This document shows, one piece after another, positions 24,445-32,776 of a stretch of DNA of 64,000 nucleotides. The DNA lies in NCBI RefSeq assembly GCF_030269765.1, contig NZ_BSTX01000001.1, positions 2,535,571-2,599,570 on the forward strand, in the 5' to 3' direction. How positions within the stretch are numbered: position 1 is the first letter of the stretch; the number at the start of each line of letters is the position of its first letter. Under the pieces are notes generated by a model, which had not been told where the DNA came from, searched no databases, and saw nothing but the letters and a program-made list of their open reading frames with translations. Made by a program: the position numbers and the translations under genes. The DNA comes from Actinorhabdospora filicis. GTDB lineage: Bacteria > Actinomycetota > Actinomycetes > Mycobacteriales > Micromonosporaceae.

Positions 24445-24482
24445 AACACCCGCCCCGGTGTCCACCGACCGGGGCGGGTGTT
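24445..24482. terminator. Terminator hairpin downstream of the acyl-CoA dehydrogenase gene
   Basis: AACACCCGCCCCGGT pairs perfectly with ACCGGGGCGGGTGTT (15 base pairs) around an 8-base loop, about 80 bases past the stop of the minus-strand dehydrogenase gene. CT-rich short repeats surround it (for example the CTTGCTCTT units near 24515-24545). Confidence 0.75.
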
Positions 24483-24559
24483 CGTCTCTACGCCCTGAAG
24501 CGAAGTCTCTTCTCTTGCTCTTCTTGCTCTTCTTGCTCGTCTGGCTCTTCCCGCTCTTC

Positions 24560-26401
24560 CTAGAACTCGTCCTCGGGGAGGTCCATCGCCGTGTAGGTCG
24601 CGGCTTCCATGATCTTCTTGTCCGCGACCAGCCTTGGCAGGACTTCCGCCGCGAAGAACTTCGCGGTGGCGACCTTGCCGCGGTAGAACGGTTCGTCGCG
24701 GCCGTCGGCGATGGCCTTGAGGGCCACTTCGGCCTGGCGGGCCAGGAGCCACGACACCATCAGGTCGCCCACTGCCAGGAGGAGGCGGCGGGAGTGGAGG
24801 CCGACCTTGTAGAGCGCCTTGGGCTCTTCGCCCTGCGAGGCGCCGAGGTAGCCGCCGAGGACACCGAGCATGCCCTGCACGGTCTCCAGGCCCTTGCCGA
24901 TGGAGGCGCGGACCTGGGTGAGGTCTTCGTGTCCTTCTGCGTCGGTCAGGAACGTCTGGATCTCGCCGGCGACCTTCATGAGGGCGAAGCCCTGGTCCTT
25001 GACGATCTTGCGGAACAGGAAGTCCAGGGACTGGATCGCGGTGGTGCCCTCGTAGAGGGTGTCGATCTTGGAGTCGCGGACGTACTGCTCCAGCGGGTAG
25101 TCCTGCAGGAAGCCGGAGCCGCCGAAGATCTGCAGGGACTCCGAGCTCAGGAGCTCGTAGGCGCGCTCCGAGCCGCAGCCCTTCACGATCGGCAGCAGCA
25201 GGTCGTTGACGCGCTGGGCTTCCTTGGCCGTCTCGGCGTCTCCCGCGGCTTCGGCCATGCGGAGGCGGTCCTGCCAGACGGCCGTGTAGGTCGTGAGGGC
25301 GCGGAGGCCTTCGGCGTAGGACTTCTGCATCAGCAGCGAGCGGCGGACGTCGGGGTGCTTCATGATCGACACGCGGGGGGCGTCCTTGGACGGCGTCAGC
25401 ATGTCGGCGCCCTGCACGCGCTGCTTGGCGTACTCCAGGGCGTTCAGGTAGCCCGTCGAGAGGGTCGCGATGGCTTTCGTGCCGACCATCATGCGGGCGT
25501 ACTCGATGATGAGGAACATCTGCCGGATGCCCTCGTGCTTCTCGCCCATCAGCCAACCCTTGGCGGGGCGATCCTCACCGAAGGTGAGCTCGGCGGTCGT
25601 GGAGACCTTCAGGCCCATCTTGTGCTCGATGTTGGTGGCGTAGACGCCGTTGCGCTCGCCGAGCTCGCCGGTGGCGGGGTCGAAGTGGAACTTCGGGACC
25701 ACGAACAGCGAGAGGCCCTTGGTGCCGGCGCCGCCGGCGCCCTCGACGCCCACGGGGCGGGCGAGGACGTAGTGGACGATGTTCTCGGTCAGGTCGTGCT
25801 CACCGGAGGTGATGAAGCGCTTGACGCCCTCAAGGTGCCACGAGCCGTCCGGCTGGAGGTAGGCCTTGGTGCGGCCGGCGCCGACGTCGGAGCCCGCGTC
25901 GGGCTCGGTGAGGACCATGGTGGCGCCCCACTTCTTGTCGGCGAACAGCTTCGCCCATTCCTTCTGCTCGGCGGTGCCCTCGTGGTGGAGGGTGTGGGCG
26001 AAGGACGGGCCGCACGCGTAGATCCATGCGGCCGGGTTCGCGCCGAGGACCAGCTCGGCCAGCGACCACCACAGGGCGCGCGGCGCCCAGGTTCCGCCCA
26101 GCTCCGGGGGTACGTCCAGGCGCCAGTACTCGCCGGCCATGAGGGTCTCGTAGGCCTTGCGGAACGCCTCGGGCATGGCCACGGAGTTGGTCGCCGGGTC
26201 GAAGACCGGCGGATTGCGGTCGCCGTCGGCGAAGCTCTCGGCGAGGTCCTCGCGGGCCATGCGCTCGACCTCGCGCAGGATGTCCCGGGCGGTCTCCGCG
26301 TCGACGTCGGCGTACAGGTCTCGGCCCATCAGCTCATGGGCGCCGAAGACCTCGAACAGGTTGAACTCGATGTCTCGGAGATTGCTCTTGTAGTGGGACA
26401 T
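24560..26401 (-). CDS. Acyl-CoA dehydrogenase (FadE5-like, long form)
   Basis: This 613-residue flavoenzyme has the FAD/substrate motif [14 protein letters not shown] near residue 165, FITSGEHD at the isoalloxazine site and the [23 protein letters not shown] block near 430. The YEGTTAIQ segment there carries the usual catalytic Glu. The extra 140-residue C-terminal helical domain (PF12806-type) is typical of the long actinobacterial FadE5-like dehydrogenases. It oxidises acyl-CoA thioesters at the alpha-beta position in fatty acid breakdown. AGGAGG lies nine bases before the start. Two palindromes of the TACTC/GAGTA type upstream match the one before the second dehydrogenase gene at 51889-53472, pointing to a shared TetR-type repressor. 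Confidence 0.92.
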   Translation of the reverse strand: MSHYKSNLRDIEFNLFEVFGAHELMGRDLYADVDAETARDILREVERMAREDLAESFADGDRNPPVFDPATNSVAMPEAFRKAYETLMAGEYWRLDVPPELGGTWAPRALWWSLAELVLGANPAAWIYACGPSFAHTLHHEGTAEQKEWAKLFADKKWGATMVLTEPDAGSDVGAGRTKAYLQPDGSWHLEGVKRFITSGEHDLTENIVHYVLARPVGVEGAGGAGTKGLSLFVVPKFHFDPATGELGERNGVYATNIEHKMGLKVSTTAELTFGEDRPAKGWLMGEKHEGIRQMFLIIEYARMMVGTKAIATLSTGYLNALEYAKQRVQGADMLTPSKDAPRVSIMKHPDVRRSLLMQKSYAEGLRALTTYTAVWQDRLRMAEAAGDAETAKEAQRVNDLLLPIVKGCGSERAYELLSSESLQIFGGSGFLQDYPLEQYVRDSKIDTLYEGTTAIQSLDFLFRKIVKDQGFALMKVAGEIQTFLTDAEGHEDLTQVRASIGKGLETVQGMLGVLGGYLGASQGEEPKALYKVGLHSRRLLLAVGDLMVSWLLARQAEVALKAIADGRDEPFYRGKVATAKFFAAEVLPRLVADKKIMEAATYTAMDLPEDEF

Positions 26402-26411
26402 CCTCGGCCTC

Positions 26412-26449
26412 CTACTCGTCAGTAGACCCAGGATATTACCCGCGAGTAA
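26412..26449 (-). promoter_or_regulatory. Two candidate TetR-type operators of the acyl-CoA dehydrogenase gene
   Basis: CTACT-CGTC-AGTAG at 26412-26425 and TTACCCGCGAGTAA at 26436-26449 are 14-base palindromes spaced 24 bases apart. They resemble known fatty-acid-regulon operators of actinobacteria and the site CTACTCGTGAGTAA at 53484. The first overlaps the region just upstream of the ribosome binding site. Confidence 0.6.
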
Positions 26450-26615
26450 CCATCGGCAAGCACCGGACGTGCCAACACTGCCGAGTGACCGGGTTAAGCG
26501 TGTCGGGTAACCGACTCATCGAGCGACGTCACCGAAAAGTGAAGGGTTCGTTCTATTCGGTGAACCGCGCACCCCATGGCCCTTGGGGGGCGGACCACCC
26601 GGGACGGAGAGAGAC

Positions 26616-26759
26616 ATGGCGGACCTGCGCACGTTAATCGCGAAGCTCGCCTCCCGTTTTGGCTACACGGGCCGCCACCGCGCGGCCGCCGTGGAGGCGC
26701 GGCGAGAACTGTCCGGCACGCCCTACGTGCCGATGGACGACCTGTTGTCCACGGAGTAG
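26616..26759 (+). CDS. Small hypothetical protein, 47 residues
   Basis: The reading frame starts at ATG 26616 with GGAG eight bases upstream. It encodes a basic N-terminal half (IAKLASRFGYTGRHRAAAVEA) and a more polar C-terminal half ending DDLLSTE. Codon third positions are mostly G or C, as in real genes here. It has no membrane segment or Cys. It stands alone between divergent and convergent neighbours. I do not recognise it; the DNA-binding-like charge of the first half is only suggestive. Confidence 0.5.
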   Translation: MADLRTLIAKLASRFGYTGRHRAAAVEARRELSGTPYVPMDDLLSTE

Positions 26760-26809
26760 GCGCGCCGAACGTCGGACTGGGGAAGGTCCGGCGAGTCCGG
26801 GCTGACCGT

Positions 26810-26872
26810 TATCGACCCGAGAGGGCACGAAGAAGACGGAATGCCCGGCGGGGCCCTATCGACCCGAGAGGG
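26810..26872. repeat. 16-base direct repeat at the 3' end of the SpoIIE-type phosphatase gene
   Basis: TATCGACCCGAGAGGG occurs at 26857-26872, where on the minus strand it encodes the last residues LSGR plus the stop. It occurs again at 26810-26825, where it would encode LSGR and a stop again. The copy lies 47 bases further downstream, as if the gene terminus had been duplicated. Confidence 0.65.
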
Positions 26873-28088
26873 ACGAGGGGCCCGCAGCAGGGGGAACGGC
26901 GGGGGAATTGGGCCCGGGCGGCGTGGGGATGTCGCCCGGGCCCACCGCCATGGAGCCGTCCGAGCCGCGGCCCCGCTCGGCGACCGCCCAGCTCGGGGTG
27001 GCCTCCTCGGCTCCGGCGCGGGGGCCGGTGTACTCGACCAGGACCAGCGCGATGTCGTCGTCCAGGGGGCCGCCGACCCATTCGCGCAGCGCCGACTCCA
27101 GCGAGCGCAGGCCGTCCACCACGGAGCCGTGCCCGAGCAGGCCCCAGGCGCGTTCGGCGATGGGGAAGAACTCCCCGGCGCGGCGGGCCTCGGTCAGGCC
27201 GTCGGTGTAGAGGAGCAGGCGGTCACCGGGTTCGAGCCGGTGCGAGCGCAGCGAGACCACGGGCATGAACCCCAGGGGCGGGGCGGCCGAGGGTGGTTCG
27301 AGGAGCTGGACGCGTCCGTCGCGCAGCAGCATGGGCGGCGGGTGGCCGCAGTTGACGATGGTGAGGGAGCCGCCGCGCTCTTCGAGGAGGGCGGCGGTCA
27401 CGAAGTCCTCGTCGCCGACCGAGCGCGCCACGGCCCGGTCGAGGTCGGCGACGATGGCGCGCAGGTCGGCGCGTTCGAAGGCGACGTGCCGGTAGGAGCC
27501 CAGGACGGTGGAGGCGAGGCGGACGGCGTCGAGGCCGTTGCCGCGCACGTCCCCGATGATCATGCGGGCGCCGTAGGGGGTGTCGAGGACCTCGTAGAGG
27601 TCGCCGCCGATGTCGGCGGCGGTGGACGCCGAGACGTAGCGCGCGGCCAGGTTGAGGTGGCCGATCTGCGGTCCGAGGGGTCTCAGGACCGCCTCCTGGG
27701 CGACCGAGGCGAGCCGGGAGAGGGTGTTCATCCGGTCGAGCTGGCGCTGGCGCGCCACCGCGGTGGCCATGGCGATGCCGGTGGCGACGACGATGGCGGC
27801 GATGTCGGTGGCCTCGCCGAGGGCGACGTTGTTGGCGCCGAAGGAGGTGACGCCGACGCCGAAGAGGGTGCAGCCGAGGCCGATGAGGCCCACCGAGCGC
27901 CAGCCGGCGAAGGCGGCGGCCACGAACGGGGGCGTGGCGAGGAGCCCGACGACTCGCGGTTCGGCGCCGTCGGCGAGTTCCACGGCTGCGATGAGGGCGA
28001 GCAGCACGATGGCCGCGCCGATGCCGGCCCGCGCGTCGGGGCGGGTCCAGGCGGCGCGGGTGCGAGCGGCACGGCTGGCTCGGGCCAT
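26856..28088 (-). CDS. Membrane-anchored SpoIIE-type PP2C serine/threonine phosphatase
   Basis: This protein has about 410 residues. Four or five hydrophobic segments (about 20-125) are followed by a PP2C-like SpoIIE domain (about 150-370). Metal-binding motifs are legible: IGGDLYEV, IIGDVRGNGLDAVRLAS and DDIALVLVEY. CGHPPPMLL and DRLLLYTDGLTEAR are standard family blocks. Such phosphatases dephosphorylate anti-anti-sigma factors of the STAS type; no partner gene adjoins it. The last 60 residues are Pro/Gly-rich. The start is uncertain: no Shine-Dalgarno sequence precedes ATG 28088, and in-frame ATGs exist at 28133 and 28166. Confidence 0.82.
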   Translation of the reverse strand: MARASRAARTRAAWTRPDARAGIGAAIVLLALIAAVELADGAEPRVVGLLATPPFVAAAFAGWRSVGLIGLGCTLFGVGVTSFGANNVALGEATDIAAIVVATGIAMATAVARQRQLDRMNTLSRLASVAQEAVLRPLGPQIGHLNLAARYVSASTAADIGGDLYEVLDTPYGARMIIGDVRGNGLDAVRLASTVLGSYRHVAFERADLRAIVADLDRAVARSVGDEDFVTAALLEERGGSLTIVNCGHPPPMLLRDGRVQLLEPPSAAPPLGFMPVVSLRSHRLEPGDRLLLYTDGLTEARRAGEFFPIAERAWGLLGHGSVVDGLRSLESALREWVGGPLDDDIALVLVEYTGPRAGAEEATPSWAVAERGRGSDGSMAVGPGDIPTPPGPNSPAVPPAAGPSSLSGR

Positions 28089-28311
28089 CACGGGATGAGC
28101 TTTCGGTCTGGCGGGCCGCCCGGGGGCGCCCATATGCGGACAATCATGATCGTCGCTGTTCAGCATGACGGGCGCCGGGGCTCATGGGCACCCCTTTCCG
28201 GTCGCCGCTTCGGGCCTAAAGGCCAGTCCGTACGGATGATGCGTGAGCTGTGCGGATGATGGTCGGAGAACCCCTTGGCGGTCCGGTCGGAGGCGTGTCA
28301 GTGTTTCGGGC

Positions 28312-28794
28312 ATGACCGCAGTCGAATTCCGTCTCGAACCCTATGACGGCGAGGCCGCCCAGCTGCTGATCGCCGAGGTGCAGGCCGAGTATGTCGTCCG
28401 TTACGGCGGCCCGGACGAGACCGTCCTGGCGGCTTCGGACTTCGAGGCTCCGCGTGGGGCCTTTTTCGTGGCCTACGCCGATGGGGCGCCGGTGGCGACG
28501 GGCGCGTGGCGCGGGCACGGGGCGGCGGACGCGGAGATGAAGCGGCTGTACGTGCGTCCGTCGGCGCGGGGGCTGGGGCTGGCGCGGCGGATGGTGTCGA
28601 TCCTGGAGGAGTCGGCGCGGCGGCAGGGCCGGGCGCGGATGATCCTGGAGACGGGGATCCACCAGCCGGAGGCGATCGCGCTGTACACGTCGCTGGGGTA
28701 CGCGCCGGTGACGCCGTTCGGGTTGTACGCGGGTGAGAAGAACGCCCGGCACTTCGGTCGTGAGCTGGGGCGGGAGCTTCAGGAGAGCAACTGA
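28312..28794 (+). CDS. GNAT-family N-acetyltransferase
   Basis: This 160-residue single-domain acetyltransferase has the acetyl-CoA motif RPSARGLGLARRMV near residue 82, EMKRLYV in strand 4 and YTSLGYAPVTPFGLY at the C terminus. It resembles small actinobacterial GNATs that acetylate amines or peptides; the acceptor is unknown. The start at 28312 gives the normal family N terminus. It runs in the same direction as the DUF3467 gene, 74 bases apart. Confidence 0.88.
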   Translation: MTAVEFRLEPYDGEAAQLLIAEVQAEYVVRYGGPDETVLAASDFEAPRGAFFVAYADGAPVATGAWRGHGAADAEMKRLYVRPSARGLGLARRMVSILEESARRQGRARMILETGIHQPEAIALYTSLGYAPVTPFGLYAGEKNARHFGRELGRELQESN

Positions 28795-28868
28795 GGGGTG
28801 GGGGCGGTGGTGCGCGGGTGACGCGTGTCCGTCCCCGTCCGTCCCCGAATGGCGGTAGCCTCGCCCGA

Positions 28869-29189
28869 ATGAGCGACCATGCCGCCCACGAAGCCATCCC
28901 GGATCGCCGGATCTCCCTCGACATGCCCGCCGATCTGGAGGCGGGCGTGTACGCGAACTTCGTGGCCATCTGGCACGACGCGGAGTCCTTCACCCTCGAT
29001 TTCGCCACCACCACGCGGCCGCCGCAGCCGGCGGAGGACCCGAACACCGGTGAGCGGTTCCTGAACACCCCGGCGAAGGTGGTGGCGCGGGTGAAGATCC
29101 CGCCGTCGCAGGTCTTCGAGATCATGAAGGCCCTGGAGCGGCAGCTGAGCGCGTGGGAGTCGGAGACCGGGAAGGCCTCTCGGGAGTAG
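28869..29189 (+). CDS. DUF3467 domain protein
   Basis: This 106-residue protein has the family pattern DLEAGVYANFVAIWHDAESFTLDF near the N terminus and the C-terminal VARVKIPPSQVFEIMKALERQL helix. The domain is widespread, small and of unknown function. The length fits. It converges on nhaA with no intergenic space: its stop ends at 29189 and the nhaA stop begins at 29190. Confidence 0.8.
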   Translation: MSDHAAHEAIPDRRISLDMPADLEAGVYANFVAIWHDAESFTLDFATTTRPPQPAEDPNTGERFLNTPAKVVARVKIPPSQVFEIMKALERQLSAWESETGKASRE

Positions 29190-30458
29190 CTAGCGCTGGT
29201 AGACGTCGGGGACGCCGTCGCCGTCCTCGTCGGCCTCTTCCTCCTCGCACAGCCGCGAGTAGTGGCGGTTGCGGCGTTTGAGCAGGACGGTGGCCAGCAG
29301 CGCGGCGATGAGCGAGCCGATCAGGACGGCGGCCTTGACGCTCTCGGTGAGGGCGGGGTCGGTGAAGGCCAGTTCGGTGATCAGCAGCGACACGGTGAAG
29401 CCGATCCCGGCCAGGACGGCGATGGAGAACACGTCGCGCCAGGCGAGGTCGGGGTTGAGGCTCAGGCGGGTGAAGCGGGCGACGAGGTAGGTCCCGGCGA
29501 AGATGCCGATGGTCTTGCCGACGACGAGCCCGAGGACCACGCCGAGCGGTTCGGGTTCGGTGAAGACCCCGGCGAGGGCGGTCCCGGACACGCTCACCCC
29601 GGCCGAGAACAGCGCGAAGAGGGGGACGGCGACGCCGGCCGACAGCGGGCGGACGGCGTGCTCGACCTGCTCGCCGGGCGATTCCTCCTCCCCGGGGTTG
29701 GGGCGTGCGCGCAGCAGCAGGCCCATCGCGACACCGGCGACGGTGGCGTGGACGCCGGAGGTGAGCATCAGTCCCCAGATGACCAGCCCGAGCGGGATGT
29801 AGAGGTACCAGCCGCGCACCCGGAAGCGCTGGAGCAGCCAGAACACGACGAGCCCGGCGACGGCTCCGGCGAGCGCGAGCAGGTCCAGGCTCGCGGTGTA
29901 GAAGATCGCGATGACGAGGATGGCGCACAGGTCGTCGACGACGGCGAGGGTGAGCAGGAACGCGCGGACGGCGGCGGGCAGGTGCGTGCCGATGACGGCG
30001 AGGACGGCCAGCGCGAAGGCGATGTCGGTGGCGATGGGGACGGCCCAGCCGCTCAAATCGCCACCCTGGGTCCCGGCGACGACGGTGAAGATCAGCGCGG
30101 GGAGGGCGATGCCGCAGACGGCGGCGACGACGGGGACGGCCGCGGCGGCGGGGCGGCGCAGTTCGCCGACGACGAGTTCGCGTTTGAGTTCGATGCCGGC
30201 GACGAGGAAGAAGAGGGTGAGCAGCCCGTCGGAGGCCCAGTGCCCGATGGACAGGTCGAAGGCGCCGAAGCCGAGGTGGAAGTCGCGGACGGACGCGTAA
30301 CCGTCGCCCCATGGGGAGTTCGCCCAGACGAGGGCGAGGACGGCGGCGATGAGCAGGACGATGCCGCCGACGGTTTCGGTGCGCAGGGCGCGGGTGACGG
30401 CGTTGCGTTCGGGGAGGGGCAGCAGGCCGAGGAGGCCGCCGCGCTGCGGGGCGGTCAT
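29190..30458 (-). CDS. nhaA: Na+/H+ antiporter NhaA
   Basis: This 422-residue polytopic membrane protein has the paired aspartates in LAVVDDLCAILVIAIFY that form the ion-binding site of E. coli NhaA, and the GWAVPIATDIAFALAVL helix before them. GIELKRELVVGELRRP, GVHATVAGVAMGLLL and FSIAVLAGIGFTVSLLI are further NhaA blocks. It exchanges protons for sodium and so controls internal pH and sodium. The C terminus ends in an acidic EEEEADEDGDG tail. GGAG before ATG 30458 selects this start rather than longer frames. Confidence 0.93.
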   Translation of the reverse strand: MTAPQRGGLLGLLPLPERNAVTRALRTETVGGIVLLIAAVLALVWANSPWGDGYASVRDFHLGFGAFDLSIGHWASDGLLTLFFLVAGIELKRELVVGELRRPAAAAVPVVAAVCGIALPALIFTVVAGTQGGDLSGWAVPIATDIAFALAVLAVIGTHLPAAVRAFLLTLAVVDDLCAILVIAIFYTASLDLLALAGAVAGLVVFWLLQRFRVRGWYLYIPLGLVIWGLMLTSGVHATVAGVAMGLLLRARPNPGEEESPGEQVEHAVRPLSAGVAVPLFALFSAGVSVSGTALAGVFTEPEPLGVVLGLVVGKTIGIFAGTYLVARFTRLSLNPDLAWRDVFSIAVLAGIGFTVSLLITELAFTDPALTESVKAAVLIGSLIAALLATVLLKRRNRHYSRLCEEEEADEDGDGVPDVYQR

Positions 30459-30613
30459 GAGGGGCTCCGAGGGGTCGGTGGTTGGCCGCCGACCAGACTT
30501 CCCGGCACTCCCCGGACACGCGTGTTGACGCGCCGTTGACACCACCCTATATGCACGTCGACATTGTCGTGCCGGGTGATCATGCGGCGCAGGCGAATCG
30601 CGGACAGCGAGGC

Positions 30614-30639
30614 GGCCCGCCGCGGTGTCGCGGCGGGCC
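30614..30639 (-). terminator. Terminator hairpin after the winged-helix regulator
   Basis: GGCCCGCCGCG pairs perfectly with CGCGGCGGGCC (11 base pairs) around a 4-base loop, about 25 bases past the stop at 30664. Confidence 0.75.
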
Positions 30640-30663
30640 GTGCCCGGGTGTTCCGTGGTGTCC

Positions 30664-30969
30664 CTAGAGGCCGACGATGGCCTTGAGGGCCTCGTGGTGG
30701 GCGTGGTAGGCCGCCCGGCCCTCCTTGGTCAGCGACAGCCAGACGCGCTGCCTGGTCTCGCGGACCGCCTTGCGCTGTTCGACGTATCCGGCCTCCATCA
30801 GCACCGTCACGTGCTTGCTGAGGACCGAGGCGGAGACCCCGAGCTGTTCCTGGATCATCGCGAACTCGGCTTCGGCGGCGGTGTCGAGCAGGGCGCAGAT
30901 GCGCAGCCGGTTGGGGGCGTGGATGGTGGCGTTGAACCCGTCCATGGGGTCGGTCTCGACGGTGCTCAT
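30664..30969 (-). CDS. Winged-helix transcriptional regulator (MarR/ArsR-like)
   Basis: This 101-residue single-domain regulator has the winged helix MIQEQLGVSASVLSKHVTVL followed by the wing EQRKAVRETRQRVWLSLTKEG. It resembles the short regulators that pair with small membrane proteins in actinobacteria. The start overlaps the stop of the preceding membrane-protein gene as ATGA, so the two are translationally coupled. The promoter upstream of the pair carries a perfect dyad that this protein probably binds, giving autoregulation. Confidence 0.85.
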   Translation of the reverse strand: MSTVETDPMDGFNATIHAPNRLRICALLDTAAEAEFAMIQEQLGVSASVLSKHVTVLMEAGYVEQRKAVRETRQRVWLSLTKEGRAAYHAHHEALKAIVGL

Positions 30970-31463
30970 GCCGACTTCCGGTGGAGGCGCGTGAAGACGA
31001 TGTGGGAGGCGATGGAGGCGGCGGCGCCGATGCCCGAGGCCACGAACAGCCAGATCGGCTGGCCGGTGTAGCGGAAGACGTAGCCGGATCCGATGAGGAC
31101 GGCGGCCAGGCCGAGGAACCCGGGGATCGTGACGGCCTTGGGCAGGACGTTCCAGCGCAGCGCCACGCCGGTCTTGGCCTGCCAGCTCTTGCTGGCCACC
31201 GCCAGCAGCGCGCAGAAGGTGGTCTCGGAGGCCAGTAGCACGCCCAGCCAGACGCCCTTCGACATCAGCCACTCCGGTTCGGCCAGGACGCCGCCGATGG
31301 CGATCGGCAGGATCACGAACATCGCGGTGATGACCACGGTGAACCAGACCGGCCAGGGCGTGGCCGCCACGGCGGTGACGGAGGTGCGGATCTGGGCGGC
31401 CTCGGCGAGCGCGGCCCGGGCCTGCTCGGGAGTGGGGCGGGCCGAAGGGGCGTTGGTTTCCAT
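30966..31463 (-). CDS. Four-helix membrane protein coupled to the winged-helix regulator
   Basis: This 165-residue protein has a polar N-terminal segment and four hydrophobic helices: WFTVVITAMFVILPIAIG, GVLLASETTFCALLAV, IPGFLGLAAVLIGSGYVF and LFVASGIGAAASIASHIV. The family is common next to winged-helix regulators in actinobacteria and uncharacterised. No Shine-Dalgarno sequence exists; a -10 element seven bases before the ATG shows that the transcript is leaderless. It is the first gene of a two-gene operon. Confidence 0.78.
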   Translation of the reverse strand: METNAPSARPTPEQARAALAEAAQIRTSVTAVAATPWPVWFTVVITAMFVILPIAIGGVLAEPEWLMSKGVWLGVLLASETTFCALLAVASKSWQAKTGVALRWNVLPKAVTIPGFLGLAAVLIGSGYVFRYTGQPIWLFVASGIGAAASIASHIVFTRLHRKSA

Positions 31464-31500
31464 GATGGAAACTCTAAGGCAGAGTTTCCGGGTTGGCAAG
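31457..31500 (-). promoter_or_regulatory. Leaderless promoter with operator dyads
   Basis: On the minus strand TTGCCA and TAGAGT are 17 bases apart, and the ATG follows the -10 by seven bases. GGAAACTCT-aaggc-AGAGTTTCC (31467-31489) is a perfect 9-base inverted repeat covering the -10 region. A further TTTCC/GGAAA dyad overlaps the start codon. Confidence 0.65.
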
Positions 31501-31753
31501 TGTCGAGTTTCCGGAAAGGAAATTCGAGGGTGTCCGGGGCCGTGCGACACCGCTCGGCAAGCGCGGTGAGCTGCGGGGACGCGTCCCGATGAGAGCCGGG
31601 CCACAGTCGCGCGGGCATGCGCCGGACGGCCTCGATCCCGGTGGGAAGCCGCTCCGCGACCACCGTCACGCCTGGATCGGATGACGCCTCCGGCACGCGA
31701 AGTGCCGCGGCCACCGGGCCGCGAAGGCGGCGAGCGGCCGGATGAGCCGGGGT

Positions 31754-31786
31754 GGGACGGCCGTCGGCCCCTTCGGCGGCCGTCCC
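31754..31786 (-). terminator. Hairpin downstream of the AhpD-like gene
   Basis: GGGACGGCCG pairs with CGGCCGTCCC (10 base pairs) around a 13-base loop, 14 bases past the stop at 31801. The rest of 31501-31753 holds no visible gene. Confidence 0.65.
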
Positions 31787-31800
31787 CGGGCGGCGGCGGG

Positions 31801-32250
31801 CTAGAAGCTCCCGGCCATCTGCCGCACCGCCACGTTCATGCGGTTCCACACGTTGATCGCCGCGATCGAGGTGACCAGTCCCTGGAGCTGCTTCTCGTCG
31901 AAGTGCTTCGCGGCCTCGTCCCAGACCGCGTCGGTGACGCCCTCGGGGCGGTCGGCGATGCGGGTCAGCTCCTCGCCGAGGGCGAGCGCGGCGCGCTCGG
32001 CGCCGGTGAACAGCGGGGACTCGCGCCAGGCGGCGACGGCGAAGAGGCGCTCGGGGGTCTCGCCGAGCTTGAGGGCGATCTTGGGGTGCAGGTCGACGCA
32101 GGCGCCGCAGCCGTTGATCTGGGAGGCGCGCAGGCTGACCAGCTCGGCGAGCTTGGGGTCGACGCCGGCGTCGGTGACGGCCTTGCCGATGGCCTGGAGG
32201 CCCTTCATGACGTCGGGCAGGCCGAAGGCGGGGTGCGTGATGCGGGACAT
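31801..32250 (-). CDS. Carboxymuconolactone decarboxylase/AhpD-like protein
   Basis: This 149-residue helical protein has the redox motif NGCGACVDLHPK (Cys-x-x-Cys plus His) near residue 47, with RASQI before it. This is the alkylhydroperoxidase D signature, and the family acts in peroxide reduction or as a thiol-disulfide partner. VTSIAAINVWNRMNVA near the C terminus is also conserved. A purine-rich GAGAGAGGA precedes the ATG. The SRPBCC gene follows 73 bases away on the same strand, upstream of it. Confidence 0.88.
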   Translation of the reverse strand: MSRITHPAFGLPDVMKGLQAIGKAVTDAGVDPKLAELVSLRASQINGCGACVDLHPKIALKLGETPERLFAVAAWRESPLFTGAERAALALGEELTRIADRPEGVTDAVWDEAAKHFDEKQLQGLVTSIAAINVWNRMNVAVRQMAGSF

Positions 32251-32323
32251 CTCGGTGGTCCTCTCTCGTTGCGACACCTCCTTGACGGCCGTGGACGGGT
32301 GGATGTGACCGTTGTGGGCGGGG

Positions 32324-32743
32324 TCACGCCGACTCGGCGTGTTCCCGGTAGGCGCGCAGGATGAGGGGCCAGTCGCCGAACTTGGGCCGGTCGGCGAGGT
32401 TGCCCTCGCGCCAGCCCTCGTGGAAGTGCTCGACGAGGGTGCCCTCGCCCTCGGGGGTGAAGCGGACGCGGACGACGGTGGGCGTGCCGGGGTCCTGGGC
32501 GAGGGTGGAGGTGTGGGCGAGCGTGGACGGCGGGTCCCACGTGACGACCTCGCCCCAGGTGTAGGCGAGGCCGTCGGTGTGGGTGCTGGTGACCGCGCCG
32601 CCGACGCGGGGTTCGAGGACGACGGACTCCAGCGTGGCGGGGTCGGCGGAGTAGCGCGCGGGCCACCACGCGCCGAGGTCGGCGTAGGAGTAGAAGGCCC
32701 GCGTGGGCGAGCAGCGCAGGCTCAGGCGGTTGACGATGTCCAT
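32324..32743 (-). CDS. SRPBCC (AHSA1/polyketide cyclase-like) protein
   Basis: This 139-residue protein has the helix-grip fold pattern MDIVNRLSLRCSPTRAFYSY, then WWPARYS, EPRVGGAVTSTHTDG and a long C-terminal helix (GDWPLILRAYREHAESA). Such proteins bind hydrophobic ligands or act as small cyclases. It is probably co-transcribed with the AhpD-like gene downstream. The start at 32743 is the natural family start. Confidence 0.78.
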   Translation of the reverse strand: MDIVNRLSLRCSPTRAFYSYADLGAWWPARYSADPATLESVVLEPRVGGAVTSTHTDGLAYTWGEVVTWDPPSTLAHTSTLAQDPGTPTVVRVRFTPEGEGTLVEHFHEGWREGNLADRPKFGDWPLILRAYREHAESA

Positions 32744-32776
32744 GCCGTGATGCTCGCAGCGGGCTGTGTCAGAAAG

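Noticed and set aside
24230-26425. A 731-residue frame opposite the acyl-CoA dehydrogenase gene
   Set aside because: It is the GC-bias shadow of a well-supported enzyme on the other strand. The same holds for 40249-42798 opposite the kinase, 32312-34639 opposite the ABC exporter and 9787-11748 opposite ptrB.
26809-27081. A 90-residue frame ending ALSGR
   Set aside because: It overlaps the phosphatase gene in another frame. Its ending arises only from the duplicated 16-base segment.
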